A stretch of 64,000 nt of DNA, from positions 1 to 64,000 of the forward strand of contig NZ_LZLQ01000096.1 of NCBI RefSeq assembly GCF_001673315.1, read 5' to 3'. Below, piece by piece: positions 54,981 through 63,763 of this stretch. Every line of letters starts with the position of its first letter. Positions within the stretch are counted from its first letter, which is position 1. This DNA comes from Mycobacterium asiaticum (GTDB taxonomy: Bacteria; Actinomycetota; Actinomycetes; Mycobacteriales; Mycobacteriaceae). The position numbers were made by a program, and so were the translations under genes. A model generated the notes under the pieces. It had not been told where the DNA came from and did no database searches. It saw only the letters and a program-made list of their open reading frames with translations.

Positions 54981-55405
54981 CCGCGCAGGTCTATTTCGAG
55001 GACATCGAAACCGGCTACCTGCTACCGACTTTGGCGGCCACCGTCACCGAGACGCAGATGTTCTTCTTCAGCGCCGCAACCTACAACGGGCATCGGATCC
55101 ATTACGACAAAGACTGGGCGCGCGACGTGGAAGGCTATGACGACGTGCTCGTGCAAGGTCCGCTGCAGGCCGCCCTGTTGTCGCGGACCCTCACCGATTG
55201 GATCGGCGGTGCAGGCCGATTGGTGCGGTTCTCGGTGCAGAGCCGGGCAATCGCGTACCCGGGCCAGGAGCTCACATTCGGTGGCGTCGTCACCGGCAAA
55301 CGGTCGGCGGATCTGGTCGACCTGGACATCTTCTGCCGCCGCGATGCGGACGTGCTGATGCCGGGCACCGCCACCGTCGCTTTGCCGCGGCGGCGTACGA
55401 CATGA
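54977..55405 (+). CDS. MaoC-like hydratase, small subunit (ChsH1-like)
   Basis: A 142-residue hot-dog subunit from ATG at 54977, overlapping the previous stop by four bases. The hydratase 2 active site is AATYNGHRIHYDKDWARD near residue 33, an HTD2-type variant, and ENYDDV..QGPLQAALLSRTL follows (YDDVLVQGPLQAALLSRTLT). The pair hydrates an alpha,beta-unsaturated acyl-CoA. Confidence 0.87.
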   Translation: MTAQVYFEDIETGYLLPTLAATVTETQMFFFSAATYNGHRIHYDKDWARDVEGYDDVLVQGPLQAALLSRTLTDWIGGAGRLVRFSVQSRAIAYPGQELTFGGVVTGKRSADLVDLDIFCRRDADVLMPGTATVALPRRRTT

Positions 55406-56604
55406 CCGGCCTGGGTGGCGAGGCCGCCATCATCGGTATCGCGGAACTGCCGGCCGAACGGCGGCAGAGCCGGCCGCCGTCGTTCACCCTGGATCAATAC
55501 GCACTGCTCGCCAAACTGGTGATCGAGGATGCCGGTGTGAATCCGGCTGTGGTGAACGGCTTGTCCTGCCACGGCATCGCGGAGTCGGACATGTTCGCCC
55601 CGGCGACGTTGTCGGAATATCTGGGCATCCCGCTCGATTTCGGTGACCGGGTGGACCTGGGCGGGGCCACCGCCGCGGGCATGGTGTGGCGGGCCGCTGC
55701 GGCGGTAGAACTCGGGATCTGCGACGCGGTGCTGGCCGTGGTGCCGGGGTCGCTGGAAATCCCGCGTTCCCAGCAGCGACCCGCGCGCACGTTGGGCTGG
55801 TACGGGGCGTCGAGCAATAATTACGGTTCACCGCAGGCCGAGTTCGAGATCCCGTACGGAAACGTTGGCCAGAACGCGCCCTATGCACAGATCGCCCAGC
55901 GGTACGCGGCTGAATACGGTTACAACGCTGCTGCTTTGGCCGCCATCGCGGTGCAGCAACGATCCAACGCGTGCGCTCACCCCGGGGCGGTGTTCCACGG
56001 TAAGCCGATCACCGTGGACGACGTGCTGAACAGTCCGGTGATCGCCGATCCGATCCACATGCTGGAAACCGTGATGCGGGTCCAAGGCGGCGCCGGCGTG
56101 CTTATCGCGAACGCAGACGTAGCCGGACACGGACGTCACCGGCCGGTCTGGATCAAGGGTTCTGGTGAGCACATCCGGTTCAAGACGCCGACCTATGCCG
56201 ACGATCTGCTGCGCACGCCGATTGCCCGCGCGGCTGACAAGGCTTTCGCCATGTCGGGTCTGGACCGATCCGATATCGACGTTGCATCGATCTATGATTG
56301 CTACACGATTACCGTGCTGATGACGTTGGAAGATGCCGGGTTCTGCCCGAAGGGCGCGGGAATGACGTGGTTGACCAAGCACGACTTGACCTTTCGCGGG
56401 GATTTCCCGCTCAACACCGCCGGCGGGCAACTGTCCTACGGTCAGGCCGGGATGGCCGGCGGGATGCACCACGTCGTCGACGCCGCGCGTCAGGTTATGG
56501 GCCGCGCAGGCGACGCCCAAGTGCCTGACTGCAACACGGCATTCGTGACCGGCACCGGTGGCATCATGAGCGAGCAGGTGGCTCTGGTGTTTGGGGGTGA
56601 CTGA
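55402..56604 (+). CDS. Ltp2-like thiolase-fold lipid-transfer / aldolase protein
   Basis: A 400-residue thiolase-like protein from ATG at 55402 (ATGA overlap with the previous stop). It begins AAIIGIAELPAERRQSRPP, has YDCYTITVLMTLEDAGFCPK near residue 302 and ends in LSYGQAGMAGGMHHVVDAARQ. As in Ltp2, no normal thiolase nucleophile Cys is obvious at the first position. Ltp2 cleaves a C-C bond by retro-aldol reaction at the end of steroid side-chain breakdown and needs a DUF35 partner, which is the next gene here. Confidence 0.87.
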   Translation: MTGLGGEAAIIGIAELPAERRQSRPPSFTLDQYALLAKLVIEDAGVNPAVVNGLSCHGIAESDMFAPATLSEYLGIPLDFGDRVDLGGATAAGMVWRAAAAVELGICDAVLAVVPGSLEIPRSQQRPARTLGWYGASSNNYGSPQAEFEIPYGNVGQNAPYAQIAQRYAAEYGYNAAALAAIAVQQRSNACAHPGAVFHGKPITVDDVLNSPVIADPIHMLETVMRVQGGAGVLIANADVAGHGRHRPVWIKGSGEHIRFKTPTYADDLLRTPIARAADKAFAMSGLDRSDIDVASIYDCYTITVLMTLEDAGFCPKGAGMTWLTKHDLTFRGDFPLNTAGGQLSYGQAGMAGGMHHVVDAARQVMGRAGDAQVPDCNTAFVTGTGGIMSEQVALVFGGD

Positions 56605-57031
56605 CGTGCCAGAGCCGATGCCAGAGCCGAGGCCGGTGCCGATGCCAGAGCCGACGCCGGTGTCCCGGCCCTTTTGGGACGCATTGCGCCAACACCGAAT
56701 CCTGATTCAGTACTCGCCGTCCGCCCAGAAATACGTCTTCTATCCGCGCACGTTGACTCCGGGAACCTTGGCCGACGATCTGGAGTGGCGTGAAATCGAC
56801 GGTGCCGGAAAGTTGTACACCTATACCGTCGCGCGGCGCCCGACTGGGCCGCCATGGTCGGAGCACCTGCCGCAGCTGCTCGCCGTCGTCGAATGGGACG
56901 TGGGTCCGCGTGTCAGCACCGAACTTGTGGACGTCGAGCCAGATGACATCCGCATCGGCATGCGGGTGGCGCCGGTGTTCTGCGATGTCGGCGACATGAC
57001 GCTGCTGCGGTATCGGCCAGCCGATGTTTGA
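56597..57031 (+). CDS. DUF35 OB-fold protein lacking zinc-ribbon cysteines
   Basis: A protein of about 144 residues (GTG at 56597; TTG at 56591 and GTG at 56606 are in frame). A 12-base repeat gives PEPMPEPRPVPMPEPTPV at the N-terminus. The body, PFWDALRQHRILIQYSPSAQ then KYVFYPRTLTPGTL and the OB strands, is the DUF35 family, but where relatives have CxxCG...C the sequence reads QYSPSAQKYVFYPR with no cysteine. In ChsH2 this domain is fused to a hydratase and binds Ltp2. Here it directly follows Ltp2. Confidence 0.85.
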   Translation: MTDVPEPMPEPRPVPMPEPTPVSRPFWDALRQHRILIQYSPSAQKYVFYPRTLTPGTLADDLEWREIDGAGKLYTYTVARRPTGPPWSEHLPQLLAVVEWDVGPRVSTELVDVEPDDIRIGMRVAPVFCDVGDMTLLRYRPADV

Positions 57032-58601
57032 GACGGTTCAGCAGCTGCTGCGTTCCCGCGTGGACGATGCTGCCGTCGCGGTCCGGTACGGTGACCGGGC
57101 CTGGACATGGCGCGAACACCTCGATGAGGCCTCGGCGGAGGCGGCGGCACTGCTGGCGCTCGTTGACGCCCGGCGTCCGTTGCACGTCGGTGCACTGTTG
57201 GGAAATTCACCGGCGATGCTGAGGTCCCTGGCCGCCGCCGCGCTGGGCGGGTACGTGCTGTGTGGCATCAACACCACGCGCCGCGGCGCCGGGCTGGTTG
57301 CCGACATCCACACGGCTGATTGCCAATTGGTGCTCGTCGACACCGAGCACGCGGTCCTGCTCGAAGGACTCGACTTGGCCGGTGTCCCGGTTCTCAACGT
57401 CGACGAGGACGAATACCGCGATGCGGTGGCGTCGGCCCCTCCGCTGGTGGCGCGAGAGGTCACCGGCGCGGACCCGGTGACGATGATCTTCACTTCGGGC
57501 ACCAGTGGTGATCCGAAGGCGGTGCGCTTCGCCCACGCGATGGGGGTGCTGTGCGGTGCGAGTCTGGTCGAGCGATTCGCGCTGACTGCCACGGATGTCT
57601 GTTATCTGGCAATGCCGCTGTTCCACTCCAACGGGGTGGCAGCCGGATGGTCGGTGGCGATCTCGGCCGGCGCGACAATGGTGCCGGCCAAATTCTCGCC
57701 CTCGCGGTTCCTGTCCGACATCCGTCGCTACGGCGTGACGTACATGAACTACGTGGGCAAGCCACTGGCACTCGTGCTGGGCACTCCCGAACAACCTGAC
57801 GATGCCGACAATCCACTGCGTGCGGCCTTCGGCAACGAAGCTACCGAGCGCGATATCTCGGAATTCGCCAGGCGTTTCGGCTGCCGGGTGGTGGATAGTT
57901 TCGGGTCCAGCGAGTTCGCCGTGGTGGTGATGCGCGAGGACGGCACGCCACCGGGTTCGATCGGCAGAGGTTACCCCGGTGTCAGTGTGTATCATCCGGA
58001 CACCGGAACGGAATGTGTGCCAGCGGTTTTCGACCACCACGGTGCTTTGGAGAATTTCGATGAAGCTGTCGGTGAACTGGTCAACATCCACGGTCCCGGC
58101 GGTTTCACCGGCTACTACAACGATCCCGCGGCCACGGGCGAGCGGATGCGTGGCGGCATGTACTGGTCGGGAGACTTGGCCTACCGCGACGCCGACGGTT
58201 GGATCTATCTGGCAGGGCGCACCGCGGACTGGATGCGGGTGGACGGTGAGAATCTCGCTGCGGGTCCCATCGAGCGAATCCTGCAACGCCTGCCGGCAAT
58301 CAATCACGTTGCCGTGTACGCCGTCCCCGACCAGAGCATCGGCGACCAGGTGATGGCTGCCGTGGTGCTGAACAGCGGAGAGACGTTGACGCCCAGTCAG
58401 TTCGGTGATTTCCTGGCCGCCCAGCCCGACCTGTCCCCGAAGGCGTGGCCGCGATACGTACGAGTCACTGCGGCGCTGCCGCGAACGGCGACCAACAAAA
58501 TCCTCAAACGCGAACTCATCCAGGCGGGCGCGACTGCGGGCGATGGCGTGCTGTGGCTGCGTGCTGGTCGTGGGCGGGAGTACCGGCCGGTTACCGATTA
58601 A
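57024..58601 (+). CDS. Acyl-CoA synthetase (FadD-type) of the side-chain operon
   Basis: A 525-residue AMP-forming ligase; ATG at 57024 overlaps the DUF35 stop by eight bases. The P-loop reads MIFTSGTSGDPKAVRFAHAM, the A5 motif DSFGSSEFAV, A8 GRTADWMRVDGENLAAGPIE, and the C-terminal lysine is in PRTATNKILKRELIQAG. It would activate the side-chain acid before beta-oxidation by the dehydrogenase, hydratase and Ltp2-like genes upstream. Convergent with the CYP125-like gene. Confidence 0.92.
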   Translation: MFETVQQLLRSRVDDAAVAVRYGDRAWTWREHLDEASAEAAALLALVDARRPLHVGALLGNSPAMLRSLAAAALGGYVLCGINTTRRGAGLVADIHTADCQLVLVDTEHAVLLEGLDLAGVPVLNVDEDEYRDAVASAPPLVAREVTGADPVTMIFTSGTSGDPKAVRFAHAMGVLCGASLVERFALTATDVCYLAMPLFHSNGVAAGWSVAISAGATMVPAKFSPSRFLSDIRRYGVTYMNYVGKPLALVLGTPEQPDDADNPLRAAFGNEATERDISEFARRFGCRVVDSFGSSEFAVVVMREDGTPPGSIGRGYPGVSVYHPDTGTECVPAVFDHHGALENFDEAVGELVNIHGPGGFTGYYNDPAATGERMRGGMYWSGDLAYRDADGWIYLAGRTADWMRVDGENLAAGPIERILQRLPAINHVAVYAVPDQSIGDQVMAAVVLNSGETLTPSQFGDFLAAQPDLSPKAWPRYVRVTAALPRTATNKILKRELIQAGATAGDGVLWLRAGRGREYRPVTD

Positions 58602-58691
58602 GATCCAGCCCCGCGAAGGTGCGCACATGTACACCGACACGCTGCGAGCGCTGGCATTCTCGGCACGCTCACCGGCGGTGGACCGAGAAAG

Positions 58692-59942
58692 TCAGTGCGC
58701 GACAGGGCAACTGCTGCCGTACTTCACCTGCCAGTGCTTGATGCCGGTGATGAATGGCGACCGCAGCCGCTCGGGCTCGCCGATCGCCGTCAGGTCGGGC
58801 ATGGTGTCGGCGATCGCGTTGAACATCAGATCAACTGTCATGCGGGCCAGGTTGGCGCCGATGCAGTAATGCGCACCGGTGCCACCGAATCCGACATGCG
58901 GATTGGGACTACGCAGGATGTTGAACGTGTTCGGGTCGTCGAAGACCTCTTCGTCGAAATTGGCCGAACGGTAGAACATCACCAACCGCTGGCCCTTCCT
59001 GATCTGCACGCCACCTAGTTCGGTGTCCGAAAGCGCGGTCCGCTGAAAGGCCGTGATCGGGGTGGCCCACCGGATGATCTCGTCGGCGGCGGTGCCGGGT
59101 CGCTGCGATTTGAACAGCTCCCACTGGTCGGGGTAGTCGGTGAAGGCCATCATCCCGTGGGTGATCGAGTTGCGGGTCGTCTCGTTGCCCGCGATGGCCA
59201 GGGTCACCACAAACATGCCGAACTCAGCCTCGGAAAGCCGGTGACCGTCCGCGTCCGGTTGGATCAACGTCGAAACGATGTCGGGGCCGGGATCTCTGGC
59301 CTTGCGCTCCGCCAATTGCATGGCATACCACATCATCTCGGCTGCCGAAGTCAGCGAATCGTGGTCGGCGAACTCCGGATCGTCGCTGCCGATCATCTGG
59401 TTGGACCAGTCGAACAACTTCTCGCGATCTTCCAGCGGCACCCCGAGCAGGCCGGCGATGGCCTGCAGCGGTAGCTCGCAAGCCACCTGCCGGACGAAGT
59501 CGCCGGACCCCTCCGCCGCCGCCTGCACGGCGATCTGTCGCGCCCGCTCGGTGAGATCGGCCCGCAGTCGCTCCACCGCGCGGGGCGTGAACCCTCGCGC
59601 GACGATCTTGCGCAGGCGGCTGTGTTCGGGGTCGTCCATCATGATCATCGAGGTCCGGCCGAGCTCGATCTGGGCTTGCGCCATTTCTTCCGGGTAGCGC
59701 GGCACGACGGACTTCTCGGCCGAGGAGAAGACGTCGCTGCGCAGCGAGACCTCGCGAACGTCTCGGTGCTTGCTCACCACCCAGTAGCCGCCGTCGCCGA
59801 ACCCACCGTGACCGGGCGGCTGCTCGTTCCACCAGATCGGGGCTGTCGCGCGTAATTCGGCGAACTCCCGTGCCGGGATCCGGTGGGCATAGATGTCGGG
59901 ATCGGTGAAGTCGAAGCCCTGGGGAAGATTCGGGGCGGCCAT
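58692..59942 (-). CDS. cyp125: CYP125-like cytochrome P450
   Basis: A 416-residue P450 from ATG at 59942 (MAAPNLPQGFDFTDPDIYAH); an ATG at 59978 gives 12 more residues. Large parts match my memory of M. tuberculosis CYP125A1, for example AGNETTRNSITHGMMAFTDY, FQRTALSDTELGGVQI, VMFYRSANFDEEVF and the heme loop VGFGGTGAHYCIGANLARMT, and the end GIKHWQVKYGSSCPVAH. CYP125 hydroxylates C26/27 of cholesterol and cholestenone. The Mtb N-terminal extension before PNLPPGFDF is shorter here. It lies next to a ChsE/ChsH/Ltp2-like operon, as cyp125 does in M. tuberculosis. Confidence 0.9.
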   Translation of the reverse strand: MAAPNLPQGFDFTDPDIYAHRIPAREFAELRATAPIWWNEQPPGHGGFGDGGYWVVSKHRDVREVSLRSDVFSSAEKSVVPRYPEEMAQAQIELGRTSMIMMDDPEHSRLRKIVARGFTPRAVERLRADLTERARQIAVQAAAEGSGDFVRQVACELPLQAIAGLLGVPLEDREKLFDWSNQMIGSDDPEFADHDSLTSAAEMMWYAMQLAERKARDPGPDIVSTLIQPDADGHRLSEAEFGMFVVTLAIAGNETTRNSITHGMMAFTDYPDQWELFKSQRPGTAADEIIRWATPITAFQRTALSDTELGGVQIRKGQRLVMFYRSANFDEEVFDDPNTFNILRSPNPHVGFGGTGAHYCIGANLARMTVDLMFNAIADTMPDLTAIGEPERLRSPFITGIKHWQVKYGSSCPVAH

Positions 59943-60007
59943 AAAAGATGGTAGTGACGCGGGGGTGCGGGAACGCAAGAGTTTCGCGAGAACTCCTGGC
60001 GATCTGC

Positions 60008-62191
60008 TCAGGATCGCGTGGCCGGCCCCCTGATCACGGCATCGGCATCGAGGTGGGTTGCCGACGCGACAATGGCCCGGTCGATCTGACGCAAGGGGTA
60101 TAACAGCGACGGGTAGCTGCCCGGGGCGGGCGCCAAGGACTCAGCGGCGTCGAGGGCGTCGGCCGCGGAGGCGACAAAAGTCTCGTCCGCACCGTCGAGC
60201 GTGGCAATCAGTGCATCGATATTCCGCCGGATCTGCGCCGCTGCAGCGTTCACGGCATCCGCGAGTTCTTCCGGGCAATCCGGGTCCCGGTACTGCTCGC
60301 TGCGGCGCGCCAGGATTCGGGCGTAACGGTCGCAGGCACTGAACAGCCGCAGCCGGCGCTGGACATCACGCCGTCCGGCCAGCCCGCCGACGCCCGCCAA
60401 CAGCGGCTTGGCGGTGGTCCGGATCTGTTGCAACGTTCGGTCCAGCTGCCGCGCTTGATCGGTCGGAGTGTCCGGCCGTCCGTCGTCGAACCCCGTCGCA
60501 ATGGATGTGTCGATCAACTCTGACAATGCCGTCAGGAACTCACGCGTGTCGTTGCGCAGCGTCTCCCCAATGTTGGTGGGCAACACCAAGATCGCTACGA
60601 CCACCCCGACGACGGCGCCGATCGCCGTTTCCTCGATCCGCAACACCAGGACGTCGAGACTGAACTGACCGAGCAACCCGTACAGCAACGCCAGCATCGT
60701 GGTGATCCAAAAGGCCATCAGGCTTTGGGTGACCTGCATGAAGTAGAACGCGCAGAACAGGCAGGCAAAGATGATTATCAGCGACACCGTGCGGTCGCCC
60801 GCGACCAACGTCGCGACCAGGATGCCGCACGGTACGCCCACAACCGTGCCCAGCAGACGCTGCCAGCCCTTGGTCAGGGTGTCACCCCAGGTGTTGGTGC
60901 CGGCGAACACTACGAACGCTGCGATCACCGCCCAATACCAGCGGGCCGGCGACACCAAGTCGCCGGTGACAATAGCCAGCGACGCCGCCACGGAGGCTTG
61001 GATGGCTTGGCGGGTGGTCGGCAGCAGCCCTCGGCGGCGTTCTTCTTCTTCGGGGGCGCCGTCGCCGTCGGGTTCCTTGACCGGCGTTTCGCCGATCGCG
61101 GCGCGCTCGATCAGGTCCCGCACTTCCGCAGTTGCTGTCGCAGCGGCGATTATCGCCAATGCCAGCCGACGGACAGCCGCCACGCCCGGCTCGTCCGAAC
61201 CGGTAGGCGACGGCTGCGCATCGGCGACATCTTGCGCTTGACGCGCCGCGCTGCCAAGCCCCGCCGAATCGGGAAGACGGATGGCCCAAGCCAATTCGCT
61301 GAGCGCCCCCACCAGGGCGAGACGCGTCCCGGTGGGTACCTGGGCGACCACCAGTGCTGCGCGCTGCCCGGCGATCGCCACCCATTCCACCGCAAGTTCG
61401 GCGTCGAACAGCCAGGGCGTCAGCTGTTCCCCCTCGTCGCCCAGCCAGAGCGCCGCCGGGTTTGCCTTGTCTTCGATCTGGTCCTGCACCATCAGGGCGG
61501 TTTCATTGAGTCGGGAGATCCGCGTATGGAGCCGTCGCCGGCGACGCCGGTCGAGGCGGCCCGCCCGCAGCACCTCCGCCGTGGTGTCGACGACGATGGC
61601 CATCCGCGCCCGTAACGAACGAATGGTGGCTCGCAGCACGCGTTCTGGGCGATCCGGCAGTACGTACGCGGTCACCACGAACGTGCACAGCGTGCCCACC
61701 AGGATGGCGACGATCATCCATGCCAACTCGTGCAGGCCGGTATGGAGGAACAGCGTGAAGAAGTAGGCCATGAAGGCGACCATGCCCAGTGCGCGCCCGC
61801 GCGGCCCGAAGCGGCGGAGGTAAACGGCGATGAACACCACGACCACGAAGACGATGTCGCTGGCCAGTCGGTAGGGGGTGAGGACCGCGGCGGCGGTGCT
61901 GGCCAAGGCGGCGGGCATCGGTAGCAGTGCCATGGTGATCCGCTGCTGACGCGGGTCTGGCTCGTTGACAGACCGCGCCGCAATCATCGTGATCACCGCG
62001 CCCAGCAACGCCACAGTCAGCGGTTGCCGGGCCCAACTCGTCAGTGCGGACATCACCAACAGCGAGCAACCCAGCGCGAAGGTGGTGCGGACGGCCAACC
62101 GAAGCCGCAACAATCCCGGGTCCGAACCAACCGTCCAGGTGCGTGCGCGCTCATAGCGCGTCGTCAGCGATGCGGGGAAGACGAGAGTCAT
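60008..62191 (-). CDS. FUSC-family (aromatic acid/fusaric-resistance-type) membrane transporter
   Basis: A 727-residue inner-membrane protein from ATG at 62191 (MTLVFPASLTTRYERARTWT), overlapping the hydrolase stop by four bases. It has two sets of about six helices (N-terminal TFALGCSLLVMSAL and LLGAVITMIAARSVNEPDPR; C-terminal WYWAVIAAFVVFAGTNTWGD, LTKGWQRLLGTVVGVPCGIL), each followed by a cytoplasmic helical part. This duplicated FUSC/DUF2955-type plan fits efflux of aromatic or weak acids. A frame extends upstream to 62494 but has no family similarity there. Confidence 0.87.
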   Translation of the reverse strand: MTLVFPASLTTRYERARTWTVGSDPGLLRLRLAVRTTFALGCSLLVMSALTSWARQPLTVALLGAVITMIAARSVNEPDPRQQRITMALLPMPAALASTAAAVLTPYRLASDIVFVVVVFIAVYLRRFGPRGRALGMVAFMAYFFTLFLHTGLHELAWMIVAILVGTLCTFVVTAYVLPDRPERVLRATIRSLRARMAIVVDTTAEVLRAGRLDRRRRRRLHTRISRLNETALMVQDQIEDKANPAALWLGDEGEQLTPWLFDAELAVEWVAIAGQRAALVVAQVPTGTRLALVGALSELAWAIRLPDSAGLGSAARQAQDVADAQPSPTGSDEPGVAAVRRLALAIIAAATATAEVRDLIERAAIGETPVKEPDGDGAPEEEERRRGLLPTTRQAIQASVAASLAIVTGDLVSPARWYWAVIAAFVVFAGTNTWGDTLTKGWQRLLGTVVGVPCGILVATLVAGDRTVSLIIIFACLFCAFYFMQVTQSLMAFWITTMLALLYGLLGQFSLDVLVLRIEETAIGAVVGVVVAILVLPTNIGETLRNDTREFLTALSELIDTSIATGFDDGRPDTPTDQARQLDRTLQQIRTTAKPLLAGVGGLAGRRDVQRRLRLFSACDRYARILARRSEQYRDPDCPEELADAVNAAAAQIRRNIDALIATLDGADETFVASAADALDAAESLAPAPGSYPSLLYPLRQIDRAIVASATHLDADAVIRGPATRS

Positions 62192-63750
62192 CCGTCGGGC
62201 AGGCTGAACGTTGGCATGGTGGTGGACGTGAGGCAAGACTGGTCGACATCGGTGCGGGGAGTGTCGAGGAACGCCGCCACGATCTTCCGGCCGCAAGTGG
62301 AAGTCGGTAGCACACCGTGGCCGACCCCGGGGAAGCGTAATGCCAGCGAGTTCGCGAGGCCCGGCGTGATCTCCCGCGCCCACTTCGGTGCGGTGCTGGA
62401 GTCGAATGCACCGGACAGGATCAAGGTGGGCACCTTGCTCAGGACTGGCAGGGTGTCCGCGGTGTCCGAACGGCCCAGCCCCCAGGCTTGGCATTCCCGA
62501 AATATCCAGCTGCCGGTCGGAGTGATCCGCAGTACCGAATCGGGTAGGCCGGGCATCGCCAGCCGTGCCTGAGACAGGGCCTGCTCCGGTGTAGTCCAGT
62601 CCGCCATCTCCTGGCAGTAGGTGCCCAGCGCCAGTCCGGCGCCCAGCAGCCCACGCTCCGGGCCCGACGGGGCGCTCGCGGCAATGCCGGCGCCGGCCAG
62701 CGCGCCGTCACCACGGGACAGCGCGAAGATCATCCGCGGAATGTCGACCACCTTGGCCGGGTTGGCGCTCCACTCGAGTACCAGTGGCACCACCTTGGAA
62801 CCGTCGATCGTGACCCGGGTCGATTCGCCGGTCGGAGTCGATGTGGTGACTTCGAGTGGGGTCTGACTCAGCTTGTTCACCGTGTCCAGGAATGCCGTCG
62901 GCAGCTCGGGGTAGGCACCAGCGCACCGCGGCTGGTCGGCGCACGCCTGAAAGATCGCGGCAAGACCGCTCGCGGGCGCCTGCCACCAGTTGTCGACGAG
63001 GTTGAGATGCGGCGGGACCACCGAGTCCAACACCATCGATCGGATGCCGTCGGGGTGGTCGCGCAGGAGTTGCTGGGCCAGATCGGTGCCGTAGGAGACG
63101 CCGTAAACGTTCCATTCGGCGATATCCAACGCGTTCCGCAGGTCGGCGATATCGGCGGCGTTCTCCCTGGTGGTATATGCCGGCAAAGCCACTCCGGACG
63201 GTGACAGCCGCTTACGGCATTCCGCGACGGCGGCTGCGTCCAGATCCGCCGCCGCCGGCGTTTGGAAATCCAATTGCAGTGCGCGCGTGCTGAATTCGTC
63301 CATCTCCGGACAGCTCAGGTGCGGGTCGCTGTGTAACGTTCCGCGTTGGTTGACGAAAATGACGTCGCGTTCGGCATTCATCCCGGCCGCCACCATCCCG
63401 GGTGCGTTCAAGGTTCCGGCGCCGCCGGGGCCACCGGCCAGGAACACGATGGGGTCGGGTTTGGGGGTGCTGCTCGCGGCCTTGACCCTTGCGATGAGAA
63501 TCCGGACGGTGCGGCTTTTCGGATCTTCGCGATTCTCGGGCACCGTGAGATATCCGCACGTGTAGCTGGGGCCCAGATCCGCCTGCGGTACGCCGGGGAA
63601 ATTCGGTTGCGGACAGGGCGCACCGGTATAGAAAGTCCGGTCCGGTGGTCGATGGGAGCAGCCGGCCAACTGGGCCGCGGCCAGCACCGCGCACAGCAGA
63701 CAGGCAAGCACCGTCCGCCGGCGGTGACCGTCGAAAAACTTTGTGTGCAA
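62188..63750 (-). CDS. Exported lipoprotein alpha/beta hydrolase (TAP-like C-terminus)
   Basis: A 520-residue enzyme from TTG at 63750 (LHTKFFDGHRRRTVLACLL), which gives a proper basic head before the signal; no ATG is available there. Lipobox LAGC near residue 31. The core has NQRGTLHSDPHLSCPEMDEF, nucleophile NVYGVSYGTDLAQQLL, Asp in SGAFDSSTAPKWA and His in FPGVGHGVLPT, with the TAP-like C-terminal domain. It resembles mycobacterial exported proteases/esterases such as Rv2672 and CaeA (Rv2224c). Coupled by overlap with the FUSC gene. Confidence 0.87.
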   Translation of the reverse strand: MHTKFFDGHRRRTVLACLLCAVLAAAQLAGCSHRPPDRTFYTGAPCPQPNFPGVPQADLGPSYTCGYLTVPENREDPKSRTVRILIARVKAASSTPKPDPIVFLAGGPGGAGTLNAPGMVAAGMNAERDVIFVNQRGTLHSDPHLSCPEMDEFSTRALQLDFQTPAAADLDAAAVAECRKRLSPSGVALPAYTTRENAADIADLRNALDIAEWNVYGVSYGTDLAQQLLRDHPDGIRSMVLDSVVPPHLNLVDNWWQAPASGLAAIFQACADQPRCAGAYPELPTAFLDTVNKLSQTPLEVTTSTPTGESTRVTIDGSKVVPLVLEWSANPAKVVDIPRMIFALSRGDGALAGAGIAASAPSGPERGLLGAGLALGTYCQEMADWTTPEQALSQARLAMPGLPDSVLRITPTGSWIFRECQAWGLGRSDTADTLPVLSKVPTLILSGAFDSSTAPKWAREITPGLANSLALRFPGVGHGVLPTSTCGRKIVAAFLDTPRTDVDQSCLTSTTMPTFSLPDG

Positions 63751-63763
63751 CGAGTTTCGACCG

